Positions 35,542 to 44,200 of a DNA stretch of 64,000 nt are shown piece by piece (the first letter of the stretch is position 1; each line of letters begins with the position of its first letter). The notes under the pieces were generated by a model that saw only the letters and a list, made by a program, of their open reading frames with translations, did not search any database and had not been told where the DNA came from. A program made the translations under genes and the position numbers. Where the stretch lies: contig NZ_JABACJ020000006.1 of the NCBI RefSeq assembly GCF_012524165.2, positions 62,001-126,000 on the forward strand, given 5' to 3'. This DNA comes from Faecalicatena faecalis. GTDB lineage: Bacteria; Bacillota; Clostridia; Lachnospirales; Lachnospiraceae.

Positions 35542-36021
35542 TTACTCCAATTCAAAGAGAAATTTTTCATAATCCTTTACAAAATATTTGATATTGGTCC
35601 TTCCTTTTTGAATAATCGTATGTCCTTCGGCTTCCAGTTTTTCCTTCTGTGCTTCAACGCCGCCGGGATACTTCGGATTTAACTCGCCGTTTGCCTTCAA
35701 TGTCCTCCAATAAGGTGTTTCGTCATCAGTACGCTGGTAGCTTGCCCATGCGGCAATGGACACAAATATTCCTGCTGTGATAGGTTCTGTAAAATCTGCA
35801 CCGCTTAACCGCGCAAAATATTCACGGATTTCTCCAACTGTGATTACTTTCCCAAAGGGAACCAGTCTCATCACCTTGTCATAATCAATCGGCGGGGCAA
35901 AGTACATTCTATTTCCACCATATTTCTCAATGCTTTTTTGGTCTGTGATTGTCTGAAATTTCGGCATATCCTTGCTATCATGCAGCATAGCGTTAAAATC
36001 TTTCTTATCTTCGTTTGACAT
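35542..36021 (-). CDS. Alkyltransferase-like protein (MGMT DNA-binding domain without the acceptor Cys)
   Basis: A 159-residue protein whose second half is an MGMT/Ogt DNA-binding domain: VPFGKVITVGEIREYFA, then ETPYWRTLKANGEL. True alkyltransferases have PCHR at this point; here it is PYWR, so the methyl-accepting cysteine is missing. Alkyltransferase-like proteins bind O6-alkylguanine and flag it for nucleotide excision repair. The first 50 residues are an extra segment. AGGAGG eight bases upstream supports the ATG at 36021 over the GTG at 36030. Confidence 0.8.
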   Translation of the reverse strand: MSNEDKKDFNAMLHDSKDMPKFQTITDQKSIEKYGGNRMYFAPPIDYDKVMRLVPFGKVITVGEIREYFARLSGADFTEPITAGIFVSIAAWASYQRTDDETPYWRTLKANGELNPKYPGGVEAQKEKLEAEGHTIIQKGRTNIKYFVKDYEKFLFELE

Positions 36022-36305
36022 ATCTGCCACCTCCTGTTTTATATAGGATAGCTTGTTTTGTTGTGCTATGCAATGAGACAGTTTGAAAAAAATGATTTTC
36101 AGGCTGGTATATGGCAGGAAAATTAATTGTTAATAATATCGATAGCTTTTGTGTACAATCATGTATAGTGAATTGAATATATGATTGCTGAATATCTAGT
36201 TTGGATTGACAAAACAGATTATTAAACAAAAAATGTAAAATAGAATTTACAAAGTTGATATGATAAAACAAAAATGATAAAATGAATTTAAAGAAAGGAG
36301 ACAAT

Positions 36306-37496
36306 ATGGTTGAACGAAAAGAGTATATAGAGGATTTAATTAATTTTAAAGATAAGAATATCATTAAAGTGATAATAGGAATCAGGCGGTGTGGGAAATC
36401 AACTTTATTTGAGTTATATCAGAAATATCTTTTGAATCATGGAGTGACAGAAAATCAGATTATTTCTATCAATCTAGAAGGTGGAGAATTTCGTATCATT
36501 AAAAATGAAGAACAGTTGTATGATTATGTGTGTGAAAAGCTCCTGCCAGATACGATGAATTATGTTTTTTTAGATGAAATCCAACAGATATCAGATTTTC
36601 AGAAAGCGGTAGACTGGTTGTATGTGAAGAAAAATGTGGATCTTTATATAACAGGCTCTATTGCTTTTCTGCTGTCTGGTGAACTTGCAACTCTGCTGTC
36701 TGGAAGATATGTGGAGATTAAAATGCTTCCACTATCTTTTAAAGAGTACGTTTCTGCGTTTCCAGATAATCAGAATATGCCTGCTTTATATATGAACTAT
36801 CTGACGAACAGTTCTTTTCCTGGCACTTTGGAACTCAGTAGGAAGAAAGATATCAGGGCTTATCTGGAGGGAATTTACAATACAATTTTGATGAAGGACA
36901 TTGTCACCCGGCGAAAGATTACCAACCCTACGATGCTTGAAAGTGTCATAGAGTTTTTGTTTGACAATATCGGCAATATGTGTTCTGCCAGAAAAGTTGC
37001 AAATTCTATGACATCTGCCGGACGCAAGATCAGTGTTCCAACTGTTGAAAGTTATATTACAGCCTTGAAAGACAGTTTTATTATCTATAAGGCCGATCGC
37101 TATGATGTAAAAGGGAAGCAGTATTTAACCACAGGAGCAAAATACTATGCTGCAGATATCGGCTTGAGGTATTTTCTGCTCGGTACAAGGCAGACAGACA
37201 TGGGACATATTCTGGAGAATATTGTGTATCTGGAGTTGTTGCGCAGAGGATATGAAGTCAGTGTAGGTAAAGTAGGAGATGCACAAGTGGATTTCATAGC
37301 AGTCAATGAGGAAGGAGCGGAGTACTATCAGGTATCTCAGACTGTCATGGATTCAAATACGCTGAAAAGAGAATTGTCGTCATTAGAGGCTATTCATGAT
37401 CACAATCCTAAATATCTGTTAACCATGGATTTTACACCGCTGACATCATATAACGGGATCAAACAGATCAATGTACTTGACTGGCTTCTGAAATAA
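36306..37496 (+). CDS. AAA_14/DUF4143 ATPase
   Basis: A 396-residue protein with Walker A GIRRCGKST (residues 25-33), Walker B VFLDEIQ and sensor ITGSIAFLLSGELATLLSG (usual form ITGSNA...), followed by a DUF4143 domain with its restriction-endonuclease-like end (DAQVDFIAVNEEGAEYYQVS). The family is abundant in anaerobes and its role is unsettled. AAAGGAGAC precedes the ATG at 36306. The 250-base AT-rich gap upstream holds a TTGACA at 36206 without a well-spaced -10. Confidence 0.88.
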   Translation: MVERKEYIEDLINFKDKNIIKVIIGIRRCGKSTLFELYQKYLLNHGVTENQIISINLEGGEFRIIKNEEQLYDYVCEKLLPDTMNYVFLDEIQQISDFQKAVDWLYVKKNVDLYITGSIAFLLSGELATLLSGRYVEIKMLPLSFKEYVSAFPDNQNMPALYMNYLTNSSFPGTLELSRKKDIRAYLEGIYNTILMKDIVTRRKITNPTMLESVIEFLFDNIGNMCSARKVANSMTSAGRKISVPTVESYITALKDSFIIYKADRYDVKGKQYLTTGAKYYAADIGLRYFLLGTRQTDMGHILENIVYLELLRRGYEVSVGKVGDAQVDFIAVNEEGAEYYQVSQTVMDSNTLKRELSSLEAIHDHNPKYLLTMDFTPLTSYNGIKQINVLDWLLK

Positions 37497-37498
37497 AA

Positions 37499-37548
37499 AC
37501 CGCACTGACCTGTATTAGAGGATTATGATACAGGTCAGTGCGGTATGT
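37499..37548. terminator. Strong bidirectional terminator
   Basis: A perfect 17-bp stem (37499-37515 with 37528-37544) begins ACCGCACTGACC. TTTT follows on the plus strand and TTTTTATTTC on the minus strand. It ends the ATPase gene and, from the other side, the broken gene at 37561. Confidence 0.9.
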
Positions 37549-37560
37549 TTTAAAATCATG

Positions 37561-37968
37561 TTAAAGATTATCCTCCAGAAGTTCTATCCTTAAAACATCA
37601 TGGATTTGTCCGGGGTAAGATTCCGCAACGGTTCCAGCATAGGTGACAAGGATATAGTCGCCTGCCTCTAAATCTGAAAAAGAGATGTTGTTCCCCATAC
37701 ATTTAAAATCTGTTTTGTCGCTGATATACAAATCAAATTTTCCCCGGTAGTTTTAATTATTCGTTTCTAACCCATCTACAAGAAGGCTGCGGCTTTGTGC
37801 TGTACTATATACCTTACTGATCGTATCTGGAATAGTAAATGTTCTATCTATCATTTTCTGATAAGAATTCTCAAATTTGTGATAGGCATATTTATAACCG
37901 ATAAGATATCCGATAATTACAGCTATCACAGGTATTGCTATTAACAGGGGAGTCTTACATTTTTTCAT
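37561..37968 (-). pseudogene. Signal-anchored DUF3221-like protein interrupted by one in-frame stop
   Basis: From ATG 37968 (GAGGTG six bases upstream) the frame gives 71 residues: a Lys start, one membrane helix (about 8-25) and a soluble part ending VDGLETNN. Then a TAA (37755-37753) follows, and the same frame continues for 63 more sense codons (NYRGKFDLYISDKTDF ... AGDYILVTYAGTVAESYPGQ) to a stop at 37563-37561. The second part reads as the conserved core of a small beta-barrel lipoprotein or DUF3221-like domain. A single base change explains the break. It could be a recent pseudogene, a strain polymorphism or a sequencing error. The terminator at 37499 lies just past the full-length end. 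Confidence 0.75.
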
Positions 37969-38116
37969 TGTCTGCACCTCAACAAGAATAATCTTGACTG
38001 TTCCTAACCGCAGGATACAGGAATCGTTGGGAACTATCAATCATCAGTTTCAGTCTTTTCATGATTGCCCCTCCGTGTTACAATATTACCATTGAAAAGA
38101 TGGAGGCATTTGAACT

Positions 38117-38722
38117 ATGAAGAAGATAATACTTGGTTCCGCATCCCCGCGCCGCAGGGAACTGATGGCGCAGATCGGACTGGAGTTTGAGGTTGTTGTC
38201 AGCCATAAAGAAGAACGTTACGAGAGTGAGATACCAGAGGAGATTGTGAAGGAGCTTGCGCTGATGAAGGCGGAGAACGTAGCATCTGAATTACAGGAGC
38301 AGGGTGTTCTGAAAGACACGATCGTAATCGGGGCGGACACAGTCGTCGTATTAGATGAACAGATTTTAGGTAAACCAAAGGATGAGGCAGATGCATTTTG
38401 TATGCTCATGAGTTTACAGGGGCGGGCGCATCAGGTATTTACCGGAGTCGCAATGCTGGATTTTGATAAGGAAGGCATCCGAAAGACATATAATCAAGCT
38501 GTAGAAACAAAGGTATATGTGCATAAGATGGATGAGGAAGAGATTACCGCTTATATCAAGAGTGGTGAACCTATGGACAAGGCAGGTGCTTATGGAATTC
38601 AAGGGAAGTTTGCCCCTTACATTGATAAGATAGAGGGCGATTACTACAATGTGGTCGGACTGCCGGTTTCTTATGTGTATCAACAGCTCAAGGTGATACA
38701 GGAGAAAGAAGGAGGGCAGTAA
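38117..38722 (+). CDS. maf: Maf-like nucleoside triphosphate pyrophosphatase
   Basis: A 201-residue Maf/Ham1-superfamily enzyme with LGSASPRRRELM at residues 6-17, GADTVVVLD (substrate pocket) and DKAGAYGIQGKFA. It hydrolyses dTTP/UTP or modified nucleotides to monophosphates and pyrophosphate, and links to septum control in Bacillus. A DUF6472-like gene follows three bases after it. Confidence 0.92.
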   Translation: MKKIILGSASPRRRELMAQIGLEFEVVVSHKEERYESEIPEEIVKELALMKAENVASELQEQGVLKDTIVIGADTVVVLDEQILGKPKDEADAFCMLMSLQGRAHQVFTGVAMLDFDKEGIRKTYNQAVETKVYVHKMDEEEITAYIKSGEPMDKAGAYGIQGKFAPYIDKIEGDYYNVVGLPVSYVYQQLKVIQEKEGGQ

Positions 38723-38725
38723 TAT

Positions 38726-38914
38726 ATGAAAAATCGGGAAGCTTCGAACTGCGAATATTGTATGAATTATGAGTATGATGAGGATTATGAGTGTTACGTC
38801 TGTACCCAGAATTTGGATGAGGACGAGATGGTACGATTTGTGAAAGGAGATTTCCACTCCTGTCCTTATTACCGGTCTGGGGATGAGTATAAGATTGTGA
38901 GGAAGCAGATGTAG
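38726..38914 (+). CDS. DUF6472-like small Cys-rich protein
   Basis: A 62-residue acidic protein with CEYC, CYVC and a later Cys (SCPYY), a likely small zinc site. Proteins of this kind are common next to maf in Lachnospiraceae and are known as DUF6472; function unknown. GGAGGG lies close upstream, overlapping the end of maf, so translation is probably coupled. Confidence 0.75.
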   Translation: MKNREASNCEYCMNYEYDEDYECYVCTQNLDEDEMVRFVKGDFHSCPYYRSGDEYKIVRKQM

Positions 38915-38943
38915 TTCAAAAGGGGCAGGCACCTTTGAACTAC
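38911..38943. repeat. REP-like palindrome with GGGGCAGGCACC core
   Basis: GTAGTTCAAA (38911-38920) and TTTGAACTAC (38934-38943) are perfect inverted repeats around AGGGGCAGGCACC. It starts on the stop codon of the DUF6472-like gene and has no T-run, so it is a poor terminator. The core closely resembles the GGGGACAGGCACC element spread by REP-associated transposases in many bacteria. The adjoining bases (ATATTCAGAATAT) are palindromic too. Confidence 0.55.
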
Positions 38944-39040
38944 ATATTCAGAATATTCTTAAATTAGAAATAATAATGTTGCTTTTGAAAGAAGTTGTGT
39001 CAGTTTATGACACGACTCCTTTAGATAACATTAGTTAACT

Positions 39041-39604
39041 TTATACAACTGTCCAGAGTGACCTTCCGTTATCACGGAGCCACTTCTGGGCTTTTTTATA
39101 TTCCGGCAGAATGGATTCTATGACTGCATAGAATGCCTTTGAATGGTTCATCTCCCTGCGGTGGGCAAGCTCGTGTACTACGATATAGTTCAGGACTTCT
39201 TCCGGTGCGAATATGAGCCGCCAGTTATAGTTGAGGTTCCCTTCGCTGGAGCAGCTTCCCCAGCGGGTCTTCTGTTCGCGGATGGAGATACGCCCATAGG
39301 TTACGTGCATAATACCGGCGTAGTAGGCTGTCTTCTGGGTGAAGATGTCCCGGGCAATTTTGATATAACGATTCCGTTCACTGGGGGGAAGCGGCGGCTT
39401 CTCGGAGAGTGGATTTTGTTTTGCTTTATTTACATATTTTAAGATCCAGGATTGTTTCTCCTGGAGAAAATGATTTATTGTGGAGTTCGGGCATCTTCTT
39501 GGCGCCCGGACTTTTACTGTACCGTCTGGTGTTATCTGAACGGCAAGTGTCTTACGATTGCTATATATAATCTCGTATTCAAAAGGATGGTTCATTGTAA
39601 TCAC
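39041..39604 (-). CDS. YgjP/SprT-like zinc metallopeptidase (M48/DUF45 type)
   Basis: A 187-residue protein with the zinc motif HELAHRREMNHS (HExxH plus a third His) and the family segment REQKTRWGSCSSEGNLNYNWRL. It matches the DUF45/YgjP metallopeptidases, soluble proteins of unknown substrate often linked to restriction or stress loci. GGAGGTGATT lies just upstream of the ATG on the minus strand. Confidence 0.87.
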   Translation of the reverse strand: MITMNHPFEYEIIYSNRKTLAVQITPDGTVKVRAPRRCPNSTINHFLQEKQSWILKYVNKAKQNPLSEKPPLPPSERNRYIKIARDIFTQKTAYYAGIMHVTYGRISIREQKTRWGSCSSEGNLNYNWRLIFAPEEVLNYIVVHELAHRREMNHSKAFYAVIESILPEYKKAQKWLRDNGRSLWTVV

Positions 39605-39798
39605 CTCCTGAATAGTTTATCAGGGAGGCAGGTAAAGTGCAAGGAAGAGAGAAGACTATGGCAGATAAAAATCAGGTCTTTGTGGATAGAAAGAGGTGAA
39701 ACCAGTGATAATAGCAAGTATGAAGATATAGTGTTATATATTTTCAATTATATTAATTTCAGTTAAAATATGGAAAAAGCATAAGAGGGAGACAGAAA

Positions 39799-40620
39799 AT
39801 GGAACAGACAAGCATGCTATTATTTGAGAAATACCTTTATCAGAAAGGGTGCGGACATAATACAGTAAGTAAATATATGAGGGATGTAAATTTCTTTTTA
39901 AATAAGGTAGATAAGATAGATTATGAATCTTTAAGATGGTATCGTGAAGAATTGATCAGACTTTATTCCCCTAACAGTGTAAACTCTATGATTGCTGCAT
40001 TAAATCAGTATCTAAAATTCATAGATATGGAGGCATACAAAGTAAGACCAGTTCGGATACAAAGAAAAATTTTTTGTGAGCCAAAAAAAGATCTGAACAA
40101 AAGAGAGTATCAAAGATTAGTAGAAACGGCCAAAGAAAAGGGGAATGGCAAACTTGCATTAATGATGGAAACAATCTGTGGAACTGGAATCCGTGTTTCG
40201 GAGCTGGAATATTTTACGGTAGAGTCAGTAAGGAGCGGGCAGGTGCGGGTCCATAATAAAGGGAAGATTCGGGTAATTATGATTCCACACAAATTAAAAA
40301 TGAAGCTGCTGTATTATGCAAAAAAGAATCAAATAAGAAATGGTAGTCTTTTTGTCACAAGGAATGGGAAGGCGATTGATCGAAGTAATCTGTGGTCTGC
40401 AATGAAAAGAATAGCAGAAAAGGCAAATATTTCCACAGAAAAGGTCTTTCCTCATAACCTGCGTCATTTATTTGCAAAGACCTATTATTCAATCACAAAA
40501 GATATATCAAAACTTGCAGATCTTTTGGGGCACAGCAATATCAATACAACAAGAATTTATACAATTTCATCGGGGGTGGAACACAGACAGCAAATAGAAC
40601 AATTAGGATTAGTACTTTAG
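39799..40620 (+). CDS. Tyrosine recombinase next to an invertible DNA element
   Basis: A 273-residue XerC/D-like recombinase with a SAM-like N-terminal DNA-binding domain (about 1-90) and a full catalytic set: R132 (GTGIRVSEL), K154, H219 and R222 (HNLRH), H245 (LLGHSNINTT) and nucleophile Y254. It is too short for a phage integrase with an arm-binding domain and fits the size of DNA invertases of the RecV/Mpi type. A perfect inverted-repeat segment starts 18 bases after its stop codon, so this enzyme very likely flips that segment. There is no excisionase or other mobile-element gene nearby. Confidence 0.9.
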   Translation: MEQTSMLLFEKYLYQKGCGHNTVSKYMRDVNFFLNKVDKIDYESLRWYREELIRLYSPNSVNSMIAALNQYLKFIDMEAYKVRPVRIQRKIFCEPKKDLNKREYQRLVETAKEKGNGKLALMMETICGTGIRVSELEYFTVESVRSGQVRVHNKGKIRVIMIPHKLKMKLLYYAKKNQIRNGSLFVTRNGKAIDRSNLWSAMKRIAEKANISTEKVFPHNLRHLFAKTYYSITKDISKLADLLGHSNINTTRIYTISSGVEHRQQIEQLGLVL

Positions 40621-40659
40621 AAATAATAAAAAATACAACATAATATTCATTATGTTGTA
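40621..40659 (-). terminator. Minus-strand terminator formed by the left inverted repeat (present orientation only)
   Basis: TACAACATAAT and ATTATGTTGTA (40634-40659) form an 11-bp stem with a 4-base loop. Reading leftward it is followed by TTTTTTATTATTT. It would stop the leftward transcript of the internal promoter after about 65 bases. The four outer pairs depend on bases inside the invertible segment and vanish on inversion. Confidence 0.7.
40638..40655. repeat. Left inverted repeat of the inverton
   Basis: ACATAATATTCATTATGT, exact reverse complement of the right repeat at 40983-41000. Confidence 0.92.
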
Positions 40660-40704
40660 ACCATTCAAAATTCTGCAGTTAAAAACAGATTTATACATAT
40701 TCAT

Positions 40705-40733
40705 AAATTAGCATATAAAAACATGATTGTCAA
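40705..40733 (-). promoter_or_regulatory. Promoter inside the inverton, now pointing away from the adhesin
   Basis: On the minus strand a perfect -35 TTGACA (40733-40728), a 17-base spacer and an extended -10, TGC-TAATTT (hexamer 40710-40705). Start near 40698, reading toward the recombinase. After inversion the -35 would lie at 40905-40910 and the start near 40940, reading toward the adhesin gene at 41210. Confidence 0.72.
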
Positions 40734-40976
40734 GCAAATAGGTAGGATTTGTCGTTTATTGTCATTTGGTAAAAAATTTAGTCAGTTATGTATCGATATG
40801 CTTATTTCTATTTCATAGTTTCTGGTAACAAAAATAAGCCTCCAGAGAGAAGATTGTTAATAGTACTCTTCAAGAAGCCTTCTGCCATTTTTATATGAAA
40901 TATTATGATCTCCAGTTTCATGGAGAAACAAATAAACTATTTAAATGAAGTCCTGCTGCTAATTTGCTAGGAATTA

Positions 40977-41009
40977 AGCACCACATAATGAATATTATGT
41001 GGTGCTTTT
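40977..41009 (+). terminator. Plus-strand terminator formed by the right inverted repeat (present orientation only)
   Basis: AGCACCACATAAT pairs with ATTATGTGGTGCT over 13 bp around loop GAAT, followed by TTT and an A/T-rich tract. The GC-rich foot AGCACC (40977-40982) is inside the invertible segment and its partner GGTGCT (41001-41006) outside, so inversion dismantles it. It would block read-through from the recombinase into the adhesin. Confidence 0.8.
40983..41000. repeat. Right inverted repeat of the inverton
   Basis: ACATAATGAATATTATGT, exact reverse complement of the left repeat at 40638-40655. Confidence 0.92.
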
Positions 41010-41108
41010 AATATAGAAAACTTTTGTCCGGCAGGGGGAAAACGTGCATTCTTCTTGGCCTGGAGTTGATTTATATAATAGCAAATTTAAAGTGAAGGAG
41101 AAAGAGGG

Positions 41109-41150
41109 ATGGAGAATATGTGTAATATGGAATATTGGGAACCAGAATAG
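41109..41150 (+). CDS. Possible 13-codon leader peptide before the adhesin
   Basis: GAAGGAG (41094-41100) precedes ATG 41109; the peptide would be MENMCNMEYWEPE. It lies in the adhesin leader, 59 bases before the adhesin start. Only the ribosome binding site supports it. TATAAT at 41074-41079 just upstream has no good -35. Confidence 0.25.
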   Translation: MENMCNMEYWEPE

Positions 41151-41209
41151 GAATTAGAGAGAGAGAATGTGATTTCTCTTATAGAATTTATGAAGGAAAG
41201 GAGAAAGAA

Positions 41210-44200
41210 ATGAAAAATCAGAGAAAAAAGCACAGATTGAGACGTGCACTTGCGTGCCTTATGCTGAGTTGTCTGATTGTAGATCAGGTACAAAGTACCA
41301 TGTTCTATGTAAAGGCGGAAGAGAACAGCGTCCAGGAAAAGACATCTGACACCGAACCGATAATGGATATAGAATCACCGTCAGGTGAGGAGCCGCAGGA
41401 TACCGCGGGGACGACAGGATCAGGAGAAGAGCCGAATGATACTGCAGGGAAGACAGAACCAGGAGAAGCATCGAAGGATACTGCGGGGACGACAGAGCCA
41501 GAAGAAGGAGGACCGAAGGATACCGAGGGGGAGCCTAAGCCAGGAGAGACATCACAGGATGCTCTTGAAGGGACAGAACCGAAGGAAGAGACACCGCAGG
41601 TTTTGGCAGCAGGAAGCCTTAAGATGGAAGAACGGGGTTGGTCTTCGGAGGTGGAGAGCTTTGTCATATCGATTCACACGGTGTTGCCAGCAGGAACGAG
41701 CGGGAATCGCATTATTCTGAATCTTCCTCAGTACATCAAGGTGTCTGATAAGCCGCCTGTCTCAGACATATTGACAGAGATAAAAGAGGAAAGCAGCAGT
41801 GATGGCGGAACGACAGTAACCCTGGTATTAGCGGATGCGGTTACAGCGAGAGACATGGAGTTGGATCTCGGTATTTCCCAGAAGGAATTTCGGGAAAAGG
41901 CAAAGCCGGATACAGGCGGCAATTATAAGATCAGCGCAGAGTATAAGAATGGTGCGAGTGAGGAGATACAGGCCAGAGATGAGCTTACATTTACTGCATC
42001 TATCTACTCAATGACGTATTCTGGCCGCATAGATATTGGTGAGCCAGGTAATCCGGTAGACTTTGAGTCGTTTAATGGTTTATATACACATTTTGAGATG
42101 ACATCGCCATATGGTATCGATGAAACTACCGATTGGTTTTCTGGAGAGATTTACATGCCGGCAGAAGTAGTGGAATACCTTGTGCTGCCGGGAGCCGCGA
42201 ACCAATATATCCAGCCGGACGGCTCACTTCTTTATCCATATAATACAACGTTAACTCAGGATATGGATGAGGATCCTCAGGTATTGAAGATGGAACTGCC
42301 AATCTTGCTAAATAAAGAACGTATTATTCAGGAACACCGGGGGCAATTTCAATGGATTGCTGAAATAAGACCGAACGGGTTAGAGAGAAAACCGATAGAG
42401 GTTACCGCGTATTGTGTTCAGCCGGTCATTAAATATACTTCAAGCTTTAATTCCAGCAAGGAAGTAAGTTACAGTGCAGCTTATGCCACAAAGGAAAAAG
42501 ATGGAAGCTATATTTTGACAGATAAAGCGTATGGGGGAGTCATCAATGTCTCCAAGAGTAAAGGCATTTTGGGAGAGGTTGCATTAGGAGCATTCAATTA
42601 CCATTTCATTCTTCCAGAAGGTTTGATATGGGCAGGCTCACCAGAGTATTATAACACGAATACAAGAGAGGTGGTTATGCCTCTGGTAGAGAATACCAAG
42701 GCCAAGGGCAATGATAAAAAATTTCAGCTAAAGGAAGATTTAAGGGTCCGGCTGGAAAATGATATGACAGAGGAAGAACATCTTGCTGGTAAAAAAATCT
42801 TCTCTATTATAAATCCGTATTTTGAAGGCAGCTATTTGGGGGTTCCATTTAGGACGCTGGATGGTGAAGTGGGGGCCTCTATTGAGCTTAGGGGCGCAGA
42901 TACGGGACTGAGAATAGATGGAGAGAGAGTCGTTCAGGGGAGCACAGACACACTATTATATAAGCTCAGCAGAGGTTCCGATACATACAATGATATCAAT
43001 GAAGCGTTTATGCTGGATGGAGAATGGCAGCAGGGAAGTTTCGATGTTAATTCTTTCGAATTTATTGGTGACTGGAAGAGTACAGGAGCAGAATTTTATT
43101 ATACAACCAGTGGGGGTATGGAGCTATACACGCTAACAGAGTTAGAAGGCAATCATGTAGTATACCAGCCTGGTGAGGAAAAGCACTTAAGATCCTGGGG
43201 TCTGCATTTTAAAAATGGATTAAAAAAGGATGCACTTCAGGGATGTTCCATAGAATTTAGAGGTGAAGTAAAGGATTCGGGGCTGGATGGAAATGCTGTG
43301 AAAGCGGCAGTTACACTGAAGACAAGAATTGGAGCAAAAGCACCTGAGGAACCTGGGCAAATTACGAATTTTATAACTGCCAAGTCTGGAGAAGTAACGG
43401 TAGTGCAGGAAATAATTTCTGATTTAATGGAAATAAGTTTCGAGAAGCCTGAGGCTGAGTATTATCCAGATATGGAAGCATATAAGAATTTCTGTTACCT
43501 GAATTTTGGTGCCAGCTCGGGAGGAGCAGCTCTAAAACCGGCTCCGGCTGATCTGGAAGTGGAGCTCCCGGACAATATGAGGATTAATAGGGTTGAATAC
43601 AACGGGGATCCGGCGAAATTTGGATCTTATACTTATACCACGAACGCTCATCCTGAAGAGCAGACATCAGAGCAGGGGTTGTTAGAGCTGCTGGGTGATA
43701 ATATATATTTCACATCATTGAAGATTTCCATGAAGGATGTATACGATGCCGAAAGCATTGAACTGGGAGCGCGGAAATACAATTCGAATGAATATAATTA
43801 CGATATAACAGAGGATACAGAGGACCGGATTGGTGTTAAGGTCACTGAGACGGATTTGGTACAGGCCCAGCATGTTTCAGAAACTTTTAAACTACATAAA
43901 TATGGTGAGTTTGGATTGGGCGGTTTCTCTGGAGGGGGAAAGCAAAATGTTGGACTGGTTGTTCCAGATAAAACAGAAGTAGAAATAAAATTTTCGCCGT
44001 CGCAGCTTTATTCGGGCAGGTATATTTCGTACTATTCAAATAATTGGTATCAGGAGTTTAAGATTTATAATCCAACCTTTTATCTGGAAATCCCAAATTA
44101 CTTAACTATGAAAAAGGATACTTACAAATTAAAAGGGTATGAAGACAAAAAGCCAAAGATTACACAGTTAAAAGGAAAGTCAGACGATACATATATAGTG

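Larger units (their letters stand above)
40638..41000. other. Invertible DNA element (inverton), 363 bp
   Basis: Bounded by ACATAATATTCATTATGT (40638-40655) and its exact reverse complement ACATAATGAATATTATGT (40983-41000), with 327 bases between. The match stops sharply at 18 bp on both sides. Each repeat is itself a 7-bp palindrome around an asymmetric 4-base centre (ATTC or GAAT), as expected for a recombinase core site. The element lies between a tyrosine recombinase and a giant adhesin gene, contains an outward promoter on the minus strand, and encodes no protein that I can support. Confidence 0.88.

Noticed and set aside
36206..36241. TTGACA as promoter of the DUF4143 gene
   Set aside because: The nearest -10-like hexamer (TAAAAT) is 24 bases away, too far for a normal promoter.
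40634..41009. The two hairpins as ordinary, unrelated terminators
   Set aside because: Their 18-bp cores, including the asymmetric loops, are exact reverse complements, which independent terminators would not be expected to share.
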